Shown here piece after piece: positions 27,627 through 36,413 of a stretch of 64,000 nt of DNA. The stretch's first letter is position 1; every line of letters starts with the position of its first letter. Under the pieces are notes generated by a model that worked only from the letters and a program-made list of their open reading frames with translations, was not told the origin of the DNA and searched no databases. Made by a program: the position numbers and the translations under genes. Source of the DNA: Ruminococcaceae bacterium BL-6 (GTDB lineage Bacteria > Bacillota > Clostridia > Oscillospirales > Acutalibacteraceae); contig LR778135.1 in assembly GCA_902810075.1 (NCBI GenBank), forward strand, positions 2,480,001 through 2,544,000, given 5' to 3'.

Positions 27627-28452
27627 GAGCCTGTATTCACAAGCGTTTAAGCAGTGTATGAAAGTGAGAGATTTTAACGATAGTTTCAGCAGAATCGGTA
27701 GTAATTTCATAATCCTTGCTGAGACGACGGGAGTTATTCAGCCAACTAAAGGTACGCTCAACCACCCAACGCCAGGGAAGCTTTTCCCACTGGTGCGGTT
27801 TGATTTTTTCCGAAATGTCCACGCCAAGGCCAAGGGCCTTATCCACATCAAGAACAAAAGTACCGCGATATCCCGCGTCAGCGCAGAATCTTTGGATGGA
27901 TGAGTAGCGCTTAAAAGCAAGTTTTGCCGGTTCAATGCCCGACTTCGTGTCATGAATATTCGCCGCATGGACGACGACTGCAAGCAGATTTCCCATCACG
28001 TCTACGACGATGTGCCGCTTGCGTCCTTTCGTTTTTTCCCTCCGTCAATACCGCGTTTCTCGCTTGCGGCTACAGTCTTGACACTTTGAGAGTCGATAAT
28101 TCCATAGCTCGGTTCTGCTTTTCGGCCCGCATCTTCACGCGTCTTTACCACCATATGTTGCAATATTCTATTCCAAAGGCCGCTGATCCGAGCGCGCCGA
28201 TAGAAACTGTGTACTGTTGAATAGGGTGGAAAGTCATGCGGTAAATGACGCCATTGACAGCCTGTTTTGACAAAATACAAAACGGCATCCGTCAACTCGC
28301 GTTTTGACCACTTATATTCTCTTAACCCAGAATATAGTGGTTCTATCTCTGCCCATTGTTTGTCGGTCAGGTCGCTTGGGTATCCCTGCCTTCGCTTTTC
28401 ATCTTTTTTCATATGCTCATTTTATCATATCTTCGCTTGTGAATACAACTTC
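27627..28452 (-). mobile_element. IS5-family insertion sequence, copy 3 (826 bp), inside the second permease gene
   Basis: Same ends as copy 1; TTA target duplication at 27624-27626 and 28453-28455. Same orientation as copy 2 relative to the operon. Together with copy 2 it shows two independent hits in one operon, because each copy has its own duplication. Confidence 0.95.
27637..28412 (-). CDS. IS5-family transposase (two frames, probable -1 frameshift), copy 3
   Basis: Protein frames as in copy 2: frame A 28002-28412 and frame B 27637-27999, with the A6 slip site between them and an intact C terminus (ETIVKISHFHTLLKRL). The catalytic D, D and E are all present. Probably active; copies 2 and 3 encode the same residues throughout both frames as far as I can read them. 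Confidence 0.85.
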
Positions 28453-28579
28453 TTATTATCCGTGGGAGCTCATCGTCCCGACCATATTGATCGCGGTATT
28501 GATGATATCTCTGAATACGATCGGCAGGGCTTTGAACGACGCTTTGGATCCGAGAGAAGGCTATTAGGAGGTGAGCAGA

Positions 28580-29599
28580 ATGAGCAAGCTGCTTGAAGTA
28601 GAAGACCTTGAGGTCTCTTTTAAAACTTATGCGGGCGAGGTGCAGGCGGTAAGAGACGTTTCGTTTTATGTCGACCGGGGGGAAAGCATTGCGGTCGTAG
28701 GAGAATCAGGATGCGGAAAAAGCGTCACGATGCAGAGCATTTTGGGCCTTTTATCCGTTCCACCCGCAATCGTAAAAAAAGGATCGATCAAGTTTGACGG
28801 GAAAGATATCACAAAGCTGAACGACAGGCAGATGGAAGCCCTGCGCGGCCCGGAAATGAGCATTATTTTTCAGGATCCCATGACTTCCCTCAATCCCACC
28901 ATGGTGGTAGGGGAACAGATCTCCGACGGTATCGTAAGACATCAGAAAATCAACAAAAAGGAAGCTTTTCAAAAGGCGATCGATATGCTCAGTCTGGTCG
29001 GGATCCCGAATCCGGAAAGGAGGGCCAGGCAATATCCCCATGAATTCAGCGGCGGGATGAGGCAAAGGGTGATGATCGCCATTGCGCTTGCGTGCAACCC
29101 GAAACTCCTGATCGCCGATGAACCCACCACGGCCCTTGATGTTACCATACAGGCCCAGATCCTGGATCTCATGCGCGACATACAAAAAAAGTTCGGCACT
29201 TCCATTGTGATGATCACGCATAATCTGGGAGTTGTCGCAAACATAGCGGAAAGAGTGCTTGTCATGTATGCAGGTAAAATAATCGAATCGGCCAGCGTCA
29301 ATGATATCTTTTATTCGCCTCAGCATCCTTATACGGTTGCGCTTTTAAAATCGTTCCCCAACCTGAATACGCACAGGGGCGAGAAGCTTACATCGATTGA
29401 GGGCACTCCCCCCGATCTAATCGCGCCTCCGCCCGGCTGCGCATTCGCACCGAGATGCGAATATGCGATGAAGGCGTGCGAATCCTTCGTACCTGAAGCT
29501 TTTGAACTCGGCAGTCATCACGAATGCTCCTGCTGGCTGCTCCATAAAGATGTTCCCGAGGATTTAAAACCTTCCTGGATGAGGAGGGCTGATCGATGA
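28580..29599 (+). CDS. Peptide ABC transporter ATP-binding protein (DppD/OppD type)
   Basis: Cytoplasmic ATPase of the peptide importer, 339 residues. Walker A GESGCGKS near 44, signature FSGGMRQR near 155, Walker B LLIADEPTTALD near 175, switch His in MITHNLGVV. The C-terminal oligopeptide-transporter extension with the cysteine cluster (CAFAPRCEYAMKAC) is a mark of the Opp/Dpp group. ATG 28580 is chosen: TAGGAGGTGA lies 6 bases upstream and overlaps an in-frame GTG at 28571. Its stop overlaps the next ATPase start (ATGA). The gene is intact although its permease partners are not. Confidence 0.93.
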   Translation: MSKLLEVEDLEVSFKTYAGEVQAVRDVSFYVDRGESIAVVGESGCGKSVTMQSILGLLSVPPAIVKKGSIKFDGKDITKLNDRQMEALRGPEMSIIFQDPMTSLNPTMVVGEQISDGIVRHQKINKKEAFQKAIDMLSLVGIPNPERRARQYPHEFSGGMRQRVMIAIALACNPKLLIADEPTTALDVTIQAQILDLMRDIQKKFGTSIVMITHNLGVVANIAERVLVMYAGKIIESASVNDIFYSPQHPYTVALLKSFPNLNTHRGEKLTSIEGTPPDLIAPPPGCAFAPRCEYAMKACESFVPEAFELGSHHECSCWLLHKDVPEDLKPSWMRRADR

Positions 29600-30558
29600 C
29601 GGGGGATAAAAAGCTGGTTGAGGTGAAACACCTGAAGAAATATTTCTCAGTCGGAAAAAATCTGAAGCTGAAAGCAATAGACGACGTAAGCTTTTCTATC
29701 AATGAAGGTGAAACGTTAGGCCTTGTGGGCGAAAGCGGATGCGGCAAAACGACGACGGGAAGATCGATTCTGGGGTTATACGAACCGACAGCCGGAGAAG
29801 TATCGTTTGACGGTATCGACGTTTATAAAATGGGGAGAAAACAGGAGGAAGGATTCAGGAGATCCGCACAGATGATATTCCAGGATCCATATGCTTCCCT
29901 GAATCCCAGAATGACCGTAGGAGATATCATAGCCGAAGGAATCGATATCCATAAATTATGTACCGGGGAAGAAAGGACCAAGAAAATATACGAGCTTTTG
30001 AATCTTGTGGGATTGAACAAAGACCATATCAACCGATTTCCCCACGAGTTTTCAGGAGGGCAAAGGCAAAGGATCGGGATTGCAAGGGCATTGGCAATAC
30101 AGCCGAAATTCATCGTATGCGACGAACCCATCTCGGCCCTCGACGTTTCGATTCAGGCGCAGATTGTAAATCTCCTTATGGATTTGCAGCAAAAGCTCAA
30201 TCTTACTTATCTGTTTATCGCTCATGATTTAAGCATGGTGAAGCATATATCAAACAGGGTGGCGGTCATGTATCTGGGCGCGATATTTGAAATCGCAGAA
30301 AGTATGGAATTATACGATCACCCGATGCATCCCTATACAAAGGCCCTGCTTTCCGCGATCCCTGTTGCGGATCCCAAAATAGAGAAGTCAAGAGAGAGGG
30401 TATTGCTGAAAGGCGATGTTCCAAGCCCCATCCATTCAAACCCCGGGTGCAAATTTGCAGGGCGCTGTCAATTTGCAAGCTCGATATGCAGAGAAAAGCC
30501 TCCGGAGATGAGAGAAATATCAAAAGGGCATTATGCCGCGTGCCACGCATTGGACTAA
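29596..30558 (+). CDS. Peptide ABC transporter ATP-binding protein (DppF/OppF type)
   Basis: Second ATPase of the importer, 320 residues. Walker A GESGCGKTT near 51, signature FSGGQRQR near 154, Walker B FIVCDEPISALD near 174, and the C-terminal PGCKFAGRCQFASSIC cysteine cluster. Start ATG overlaps the previous stop (ATGA). Last gene of the operon, followed by a good terminator at 30607-30636. No inactivating change is visible. Confidence 0.93.
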   Translation: MTGDKKLVEVKHLKKYFSVGKNLKLKAIDDVSFSINEGETLGLVGESGCGKTTTGRSILGLYEPTAGEVSFDGIDVYKMGRKQEEGFRRSAQMIFQDPYASLNPRMTVGDIIAEGIDIHKLCTGEERTKKIYELLNLVGLNKDHINRFPHEFSGGQRQRIGIARALAIQPKFIVCDEPISALDVSIQAQIVNLLMDLQQKLNLTYLFIAHDLSMVKHISNRVAVMYLGAIFEIAESMELYDHPMHPYTKALLSAIPVADPKIEKSRERVLLKGDVPSPIHSNPGCKFAGRCQFASSICREKPPEMREISKGHYAACHALD

Positions 30559-30606
30559 AGGAAGAATCGGGGAGCCGTTCCCGGCAAGCGGTCCGCTGTA
30601 AAACCG

Positions 30607-30636
30607 AAAAGCCGCCGCAGAGATGCGGCGGCTTTT
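30607..30636 (+). terminator. Terminator of the peptide ABC operon
   Basis: Stem AAAAGCCGCCGCA (30607-30619) and its exact complement (30624-30636) around GAGA, followed by further T. Strong rho-independent terminator 48 bases after the last stop. Confidence 0.88.
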
Positions 30637-30698
30637 TTCCGTCTGTTTGGCTTTGATCGGCTTGGCTCCACAATCCATTCGGCGATGAGGCGCCGGCC

Positions 30699-30733
30699 GA
30701 TGCTGCGGCGGAGCTTGCCGCCACCGCAGCATC
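30699..30733. repeat. Hairpin upstream of the first TetR promoter
   Basis: Arms GATGCTGCGG (30699-30708) and CCGCAGCATC (30724-30733) with a further CGG/CCG pairing inside the loop. No T-run follows. It lies about 38 bases before the -35 box of the TetR gene; role unknown. Confidence 0.45.
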
Positions 30734-30771
30734 CACAGCGGCCTCCTGTGCTGCGAATCCGGATTTTTTTC

Positions 30772-30828
30772 TTGACAGGGGCGTTTTCCCATGTTATATT
30801 AGTAATCAATGATAGCTAACATTGATTA
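30772..30828 (+). promoter_or_regulatory. Promoter and 26-base operator of the first TetR gene
   Basis: TTGACA (30772-30777), 17-base spacer, TATATT (30795-30800). Directly after it lies a palindrome with arms TAATCAATG (30803-30811) and CATTGATTA (30820-30828) and a nearly symmetric centre (ATAGCTAA), covering the expected start of transcription. This is the typical place for TetR autorepression. Confidence 0.8.
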
Positions 30829-30844
30829 CATAAAAGGGAAGGAG

Positions 30845-31468
30845 ATGGGTTCCACGCCGCGGGACAAAACTGCCAGCCATGAGCGGATCATTCCGGCGGC
30901 CCGGAAGGAATTTCTGGAAAAGGGCTTTGACAAGGCGTCCATCCGCGCCATCGCGGCGGCAGCGGGGATGACCTCCGCCGGGCTTTACCGGCATTTTTCC
31001 GACAAGGAAGCCATGTTCGCCGCACTGGTGGAGCCGGCGCTCACGGAATTTCGCGGGCTGTTCACTGTGCTCAAGGCGAGGGATTATGAGCTTCTGGACA
31101 AAGGGGCGTTGGATGCCATGTGGGAGGAAGGATCCGATCTCGCCGGCTTCCTCGATCTCATCTACCGGCATTTTGACGCTTTCAAGCTGCTGGTCTGCTG
31201 TTCGGAGGGCACCCACTACGAGCACTTCGTCCACGAGTATGTCATGATCGAACAGAAGGAAACGCTGGCCTATCTGGGCGAGGCGCGCCGCCGGGGCATC
31301 CCGGTGAAGGACATCCGCCCGGAGGAGCTGCATCTGCTGCTCAGCGCCTATGCCGCCGCAATTTTCGAGGTGGTCGTCCACGACTTCACCCATGAGGACG
31401 CGCAGCATTATCTGAAAACGCTGCAGGCGTTTTTTACCCCCGGTTGGAGAGCCGTCCTGGGCCTTTGA
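30845..31468 (+). CDS. TetR-family regulator of the metallophore-type transporter region
   Basis: TetR regulator of 207 residues. The N-terminal helix-turn-helix reads ASIRAIAAAAGMTSAGLYRHF (helix positions about 31-50) followed by SDKEAMFAALVE; the rest is the usual all-helical ligand domain. ATG 30845 is preferred over ATG 30809, which lies in the operator and has no ribosome site; the chosen start also gives the same length as the second TetR at 47541. Both proteins share the segment FDAF(K/R)LxxCCS(E/A)GTxYEH(F/Y), so they are paralogues. It probably represses itself through the palindrome at 30803 and perhaps the ABC operon that follows. Ligand unknown. Confidence 0.88.
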   Translation: MGSTPRDKTASHERIIPAARKEFLEKGFDKASIRAIAAAAGMTSAGLYRHFSDKEAMFAALVEPALTEFRGLFTVLKARDYELLDKGALDAMWEEGSDLAGFLDLIYRHFDAFKLLVCCSEGTHYEHFVHEYVMIEQKETLAYLGEARRRGIPVKDIRPEELHLLLSAYAAAIFEVVVHDFTHEDAQHYLKTLQAFFTPGWRAVLGL

Positions 31469-31493
31469 CCCGCGGCTTTCTTTTTTGAGTTTA

Positions 31494-31511
31494 AGTTAGT
31501 CTAAACTAACT
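31494..31511 (+). promoter_or_regulatory. Shared operator, site 1 (AGTTAGT-N4-ACTAACT)
   Basis: Perfect 7-base arms (31494-31500 and 31505-31511) around CTAA, immediately before the ribosome site of the ABC gene at 31529. The core GTTAGT-N4-ACTAAC recurs at 47502 and, with one change, at 37457, each upstream of transporter-region genes. Confidence 0.75.
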
Positions 31512-31528
31512 ATATGGAGGTGTCTTTT

Positions 31529-33286
31529 TTGAAGGAAAAGAAAGAAAACCCCGTCAAAGTCCTGTTCCGCTTTGCCGGGGAAGCCAAGGGAAAGATGACG
31601 CTTTCGGTCATCCTGGCCGTTCTTGGAGAGCTGTTCGGCATGGCGCCCTTTTTCGCGGTGGCGATGCTGGCAGGGCAGGTCTACGGCGGAACGGCAACGG
31701 TGCAAAGCGCGGCGCTCATCGCGGGAGCGGCGGCGGTGTGCATGGCGCTGCGGGCGTATCTGACGATGAAATCCTCACTGCGAAGCCACGGGATTTCCTT
31801 TACCATTCTGAAAAACATCCGCCGCGCTGTCGCGGACAAAATGCGCCGGGTCCCCATGGGCGTGATGCTGGAGACGCCTTCCGGAGCCTTCAAGACGCTG
31901 CTGGTGGACAATGTCGGGCGTCTGGAGGACATCATCGCCCATATGATACCGGAGCTCCCCTCCAACATAGCGGCACCGCTGGCCGGCATCGTGCTGGTGT
32001 TCGCTCTCGACTGGCGGATGGGGCTTGCCTCCCTGATCACTGTCCCCGTGAGCCTGCTGTTCCTGGCGGGGATGATGCGGGGCTATTCGGAAAAGATGGC
32101 CACCTATCTGCGCTCGGGCAACGAGATGAACGCCGCCCTGGTGGAGTACGTCGGCGGCATCCAGGTCATCAAGGCTTTCGGACAGTCGGGGCGGAGCTTC
32201 GGACGCTTTTCCGACTCCGTGCGTTTTTTCCATGATTCCACCATGGCCTGGTGGCGGCAGAGCTGGTTCTGGATGGCGGGGCTCAAGGCGGTGCTTCCCT
32301 CCGCCCTGCTCGGTACGCTGCCCATCGGCGCGCGGCTGTACATGACCGGCAGCCTGACCCTGCAGGTGTTTTTGGTTTGCGTCATCCTCCCCATCGGCTT
32401 CATGCCCCAGCTGATGAAGCTGGGCTTCGGGCTGGAGCAGCTGACCTATATGGCGGCGAACCTGGGGCCGATCCAGGAGTTCCTCGCCAAACCGGAGCAG
32501 CATCGGCCGGAAGCTCCGGTGGCGCTCGCCGGGCGCGCCTTTGCTTTCGAGCGCGTCGGCTTTTCCTACGACGGGAAAACCCGGGTGCTGCACGATGTTT
32601 CCTTTACGGCCGGCCCCGGACAGGTCACCGCCATCGTGGGGCCGTCCGGCTCTGGGAAATCGACGATCGCCAAGCTGATGGCGGGCTTCTGGGACGCGAC
32701 CTCCGGGACGGTGCGCTTCGGCGGGCACGACATCCGGGACATTCCCTTCGCTCAGCTCATGAGCGAAGTCAGCTACGTCGCGCAGGACAATTTCCTGTTC
32801 GACAAATCCATCCGCGAGAACATCCGCATGGGCAATCCCGCCGCGTCCGACGCCGAGGTGGAAGCGGCGGCGAAGGCCGCCAACTGCCACGATTTCATCC
32901 GGGAGCTGGAAAGCGGCTACGATACCCCCGCCGGCGACGCGGGCGGCCTCCTCTCCGGCGGGGAACGGCAGCGCATCACCATCGCCCGGGCCATGCTGAA
33001 GCCCGCGTCCGTCGTCATTCTCGACGAAGCCACGGCCTACGCCGACCCGGAAAACGAAGCGCAGATCCAGCAGGCCATCAGCCGCCTGGTCCGGGGAAAA
33101 ACGCTGATCGTGGTGGCGCACCGGCTTTCCACCATCCGCAACGCCGACCAGATCCTGGTCGTCGACAAAGGAGAGGTCGCCGCCCGCGGAACGCACGGCG
33201 AGCTGCTGAAGGGCTGCCCTCTTTATGAAACCATGTGGCGTCAGTACATCGGCGCGGCGGATACCGCGGAACAGGAGGTCGTCTAA
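31529..33286 (+). CDS. ABC transporter half-unit, YbtP/IrtA-like (pair 1, first subunit)
   Basis: Fused membrane-ATPase half-transporter, 585 residues: six membrane helices (about 20-300), then the ATPase with Walker A GPSGSGKST near 370, signature LSGGERQR near 474, Walker B VVILDEATAYADPEN near 495 and H-loop AHRLS. The segment LETPSGAFKTLLVDNVGRLE is typical of YbtP/Q and IrtA/B type units, which have exporter folds but import ferric siderophores. TTG 31529 is chosen because GGAGGTG lies 6 bases before it; ATG 31514 overlaps that site, and the paralogue at 47485 shows the same spacing. It pairs with the next gene. Importer versus exporter direction is inference. Confidence 0.88.
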   Translation: MKEKKENPVKVLFRFAGEAKGKMTLSVILAVLGELFGMAPFFAVAMLAGQVYGGTATVQSAALIAGAAAVCMALRAYLTMKSSLRSHGISFTILKNIRRAVADKMRRVPMGVMLETPSGAFKTLLVDNVGRLEDIIAHMIPELPSNIAAPLAGIVLVFALDWRMGLASLITVPVSLLFLAGMMRGYSEKMATYLRSGNEMNAALVEYVGGIQVIKAFGQSGRSFGRFSDSVRFFHDSTMAWWRQSWFWMAGLKAVLPSALLGTLPIGARLYMTGSLTLQVFLVCVILPIGFMPQLMKLGFGLEQLTYMAANLGPIQEFLAKPEQHRPEAPVALAGRAFAFERVGFSYDGKTRVLHDVSFTAGPGQVTAIVGPSGSGKSTIAKLMAGFWDATSGTVRFGGHDIRDIPFAQLMSEVSYVAQDNFLFDKSIRENIRMGNPAASDAEVEAAAKAANCHDFIRELESGYDTPAGDAGGLLSGGERQRITIARAMLKPASVVILDEATAYADPENEAQIQQAISRLVRGKTLIVVAHRLSTIRNADQILVVDKGEVAARGTHGELLKGCPLYETMWRQYIGAADTAEQEVV

Positions 33287-33287
33287 C

Positions 33288-35012
33288 ATGCTTAAAATGA
33301 TCCGGAGGATTCTGGCGATTGCGGGCCGGCACAAATCCCGCATTTTGCTCGGCATCGCGCTTAATTTTCTCAAAAGCGCTTCCATCGCCATGATGCTGCT
33401 GGCCGTCTATGTGGTGTTCGAGCATCTGGACGCGCTGACGCCCGCCGTCATCCGGCAGGCGCTGTGGATTTTGATCGGGAGCGTCGCCGGGCGGTTCCTG
33501 TTCCAGTGGCTGACCGACGTCGCCATGAGCGCCGAAGGCTTCGACATGTTCCGGGATTACCGGCTGGCCGTGGGCGAGCGCCTGAAAACCGCGCCCATGG
33601 GCTATTTCTCGGAGCAGAGGCTTGGCACCATTCAGACCATTCTAACATCCACAGTGGTAGAGCTGGAACAATATTCCATGCTGGCCATCACCGACATCAC
33701 CGGCGGGGTCTCCATGGCGGTCGTCGTCATCATCATGCTGGCGTTTTTCAGCCTGCCTATGGCTGTCCTCAGCCTTGCCGGGCTGGCTGTCGGCCTGCTG
33801 GTATTGCGGGTGATTCAGAAACGGGCGACGATTTATACAGCGAAGGTGCAGGCGGCGCAGGAACGCCTGGTGACGGAAGTGCTGGAATACATCCGCGGCA
33901 TCGCCGTGCTTCGGGCGTTTCTGCAGGACAGAAACGGAGAATCCGCCGTGTATCAGTCCTTTGAAGACAGGAGCCGGGCGGCTTACGAGCAGGAACATGC
34001 CGCCGCAGGCATCATGAAGCTCTATTCTCTGGTGTTCAAACTGGCCAGCTGCGGTCTGCTGTTTCTGGCCGTCGCACTGTATCTGAACGGAGCGTTTCCC
34101 CTTTCCTATTGCCTGATGTTCCTTGTTTCCGCCTTTCTGGTGTATGCGGAGCTGGAAAACATGAGCGACGGCGCGTTTCTGGCGCGCAAGATCAACAACG
34201 AGCTGGACCGGCTGGAAATGATCGCCTATATCCCGTCGCTGGACCGAACCGACCGGCCTTTCCGACCCGGCTCCCCGGATATTGAGCTCCGGGATGTCAG
34301 CTTCGCCTACGACAGCCGCACAGTGATCGATCACGTTTCCCTGACCATCCCCCAGGGAACGACCTGCGCCATCGTGGGACCCTCGGGCGGCGGCAAGACC
34401 ACCCTGTGCAGCCTGATCGCCCGCTTCTGGGATGTCCAGCGGGGCGAGGTGCTGGTGGGCGGGCAGAACGTGAAGGACTGCACCGCCGACAGCCTGCTTG
34501 CGCAGATCAGCATGGTATTTCAGAATGTATACTTATTCCACGACACCATTGAGAACAACATCAGGTTCGGCAACCCGGACGCCACCCATGAGCAGGTGGT
34601 GGAGGCGGCCGAACGCGCCTGCTGCCACGACTTCATTACGGCGCTGCCGGACGGCTACGATACCGTCGTCGGGGAGAGCGGCTCCACCCTTTCGGGCGGG
34701 GAAAAGCAGCGGATCTCCATCGCCAGGGCGATTTTGAAGGATGCGCCCATCGTCATTCTGGATGAAGCCACCTCCAGCGTGGACCCGGAAAATGAACATG
34801 CGCTGCTCGCGGCCATCGGGGAGCTGACAAAGGGCAAGACGCTCATCACCATCGCCCACCGCCTGTCCACCGTGCGCACCGCCGATCAGATCGTGGTGAT
34901 CGACAAGGGGAGAATCGTGCAGAAGGGCACGCACCGCGAGCTTGCCCGGCAGGACGGAATTTATCGGAGGTTTCTGAAGCTGCGCTCCGAATCCATCGGC
35001 TGGCAGCTGTAA
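33288..35012 (+). CDS. ABC transporter half-unit (pair 1, second subunit)
   Basis: Partner of the preceding half-transporter, 574 residues. Six-helix membrane domain, then ATPase: Walker A GPSGGGKTT near 363, LSGGEKQR near 467, VILDEATSSVDPEN near 489, AHRLSTV. ATG 33288 lies one base after the previous stop with AGGAGG upstream; the frame is open earlier only inside the neighbour. Both ATP sites look catalytically complete. Heterodimeric pairs of this sort occur in YbtPQ and IrtAB. It ends the rightward transcript before a convergent glycosyltransferase gene. Confidence 0.88.
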   Translation: MLKMIRRILAIAGRHKSRILLGIALNFLKSASIAMMLLAVYVVFEHLDALTPAVIRQALWILIGSVAGRFLFQWLTDVAMSAEGFDMFRDYRLAVGERLKTAPMGYFSEQRLGTIQTILTSTVVELEQYSMLAITDITGGVSMAVVVIIMLAFFSLPMAVLSLAGLAVGLLVLRVIQKRATIYTAKVQAAQERLVTEVLEYIRGIAVLRAFLQDRNGESAVYQSFEDRSRAAYEQEHAAAGIMKLYSLVFKLASCGLLFLAVALYLNGAFPLSYCLMFLVSAFLVYAELENMSDGAFLARKINNELDRLEMIAYIPSLDRTDRPFRPGSPDIELRDVSFAYDSRTVIDHVSLTIPQGTTCAIVGPSGGGKTTLCSLIARFWDVQRGEVLVGGQNVKDCTADSLLAQISMVFQNVYLFHDTIENNIRFGNPDATHEQVVEAAERACCHDFITALPDGYDTVVGESGSTLSGGEKQRISIARAILKDAPIVILDEATSSVDPENEHALLAAIGELTKGKTLITIAHRLSTVRTADQIVVIDKGRIVQKGTHRELARQDGIYRRFLKLRSESIGWQL

Positions 35013-35095
35013 CACACAAGAGCTTACTATTTTCCTTCGGAAGATTGGAGCTTCCGTTCTATTAAGGCCGTCACTCGGGGCAGCTGCTGATGAAT

Positions 35096-35128
35096 CCCCC
35101 CTGCCGCAACGGAACTGCGGCAGGGGGG
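35096..35128. terminator. GC-rich hairpin between convergent genes
   Basis: Perfect 13-base arms (CCCCCCTGCCGCA, 35096-35108, and 35116-35128) with a 7-base loop. It lies in the 171-base gap between the ABC pair and the glycosyltransferase. No T-run on either side, so it would be an atypical terminator or a transcript end-protector. Confidence 0.5.
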
Positions 35129-35183
35129 AAATTGTATTCCGAAAGGCATGCTGCCGTCCGCTTCGCTTCGGCGAAACATTATT

Positions 35184-36335
35184 TTACAAATAACCCATGT
35201 ACGCTTCCATAATATCACAGGCGTTTTCGCATCCGTTTTCCTGAGAAATCCGCCGCGCGATCGGCCTCGGGCCCGCTCCCGCCCGGTATACGCGATTGCC
35301 CCAGAACCGCTGGTCCCCGCCGAAATAAACGACCAGCGTGGGTTTGCCCGCCCGAAGCCCCGCGGCGGTGGTCCCGGCTCCGCCGTGATGCACCACCGCC
35401 TTCATACGGGGAAACAGCCAGCCATGCGGCACGGCATCCACCCCGTACACATTCGGCGGGAACCTCGCCGTGTCAAATTTCCGCCAGCCCGAGGAAAGGA
35501 TGGCCCGCTGTCCGGTTTTTTTCAGACTTTCAAGCACGATATCCTGCAGCTCTGCAAAGGACCCGCCGACCATGCTCCCAAAGCCGATATAAACAGGCGG
35601 GTCTCCGCTTTCCAGAAAGCGGAGCAGCCCTTTTTCCATCGGCGCGGCCGCCCGTTCCTCCAAAGGCCAGAAACCCGTAAGGTGCAGATGCGCGCCCCAT
35701 TCCTTCGGCTTGGGCGCAAGGGCTTCACCGTAGGCGTAAAGCGTCTCGACGGGCCTGCCGAACAGTGTGCGGTAGGAACGCCCCGCCCATTTGGGGAGCC
35801 CCAATTCGGCCCTCCAGCCGTTCAGCTCCCGACTGGTAAAGATGGAAAAACCGATCCCCGACAAATCATAGGTCAGCCTGTTATACCATCCACCGAGCGG
35901 CAGGGCGGGCATACCGGGCATGGGATTGCTGCCCGTTCTGTCCGCGGGCCAGAAATTCACCCGCATGCAGGGGATTTTCAGGCTTTCGGCGGCGTGATAG
36001 GCAAGGCTTCCCAGAAAAGTATAGAGGATGAGATCCGCACCCTTGCAAGCGCCGAGGACGCCGCCGAGGATCGCCCTCTTATTCTGATTCAGCAACGCGG
36101 CGAGGCCGTCGAGGTAGGCCCTGCCCGACACGCCCTCGCCGATCAGCAGCTTCATCATCCGGTCCTCGTCCCCATGGACGGCCGAAAAAGAAAAGCCCCC
36201 TTTTTCCACCTCCGCCTGAAAACGGGGAAAGGCGGCGATTCTGAGGCGATGCCCCCGCCTGCGGAGCGCTTGCCCCAGCGCAAGAAACGGCTCAACGTCC
36301 CCCCGCGATCCAATGGTGACCGCCGTGATGTCCAT
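35184..36335 (-). CDS. GT1-family UDP-glycosyltransferase with a shortened C terminus
   Basis: GT-B glycosyltransferase, 383 residues, related to sterol and macrolide glycosyltransferases. N-terminal TIGSRGDVEPFLALGQAL is the canonical GT1 start; VHHGGAGTTAAGLRAGKP near 330 is the nucleotide-sugar signature, followed by DQRFWGNRVYRAGAGPRPI. After PRPIARR the sequence jumps to ISQENGCENACDIMEAY, which in relatives lies about 35 residues further on, so an in-frame internal deletion seems to have removed the usual LTAENLAxAL helix. Activity may be affected. It is transcribed toward the ABC pair; glycosylation of a natural product or siderophore would fit the region, but this is conjecture. Confidence 0.85.
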   Translation of the reverse strand: MDITAVTIGSRGDVEPFLALGQALRRRGHRLRIAAFPRFQAEVEKGGFSFSAVHGDEDRMMKLLIGEGVSGRAYLDGLAALLNQNKRAILGGVLGACKGADLILYTFLGSLAYHAAESLKIPCMRVNFWPADRTGSNPMPGMPALPLGGWYNRLTYDLSGIGFSIFTSRELNGWRAELGLPKWAGRSYRTLFGRPVETLYAYGEALAPKPKEWGAHLHLTGFWPLEERAAAPMEKGLLRFLESGDPPVYIGFGSMVGGSFAELQDIVLESLKKTGQRAILSSGWRKFDTARFPPNVYGVDAVPHGWLFPRMKAVVHHGGAGTTAAGLRAGKPTLVVYFGGDQRFWGNRVYRAGAGPRPIARRISQENGCENACDIMEAYMGYL

Positions 36336-36413
36336 CAGTTTTCACCTTCCTGTCAAAATCATCAGTATCAATTTTCCCAGCGAACGAGGATCAGGAACCG
36401 GGTCTGACCTCTT

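Larger units (their letters stand above)
26800..28567 (+). pseudogene. ABC peptide permease subunit (DppC/OppC type), interrupted by IS copy 3
   Basis: Second permease of the peptide importer. The N-terminal part runs from ATG 26800 to 27626 (AAVVT, codon 275) with the OppC N-terminal domain and EAA loop (ESEFVTASRLLGAKSKRVIMKD). The frame resumes at 28456 with YYPWELIVPTILIAVLMISLNTIG and ends at 28567. Excising the IS and one TTA gives a 312-residue protein, the normal length. The current product ends at the TAG made at the insertion junction and lacks its last membrane helix and ~37 residues. The first permease lies 10 bases upstream, the ATPase genes just downstream. Confidence 0.93.

Noticed and set aside
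22048..28455. The three IS copies as a composite transposon carrying the binding-protein gene
   Set aside because: Each copy has its own 3-bp duplication (TAA, TTA, TTA) and two lie inside host genes that rejoin exactly, so they inserted separately.
31775..33391. A 538-codon minus-strand frame across the first ABC gene
   Set aside because: Shadow of the ABC gene: low-complexity composition, no domain, no ribosome site.
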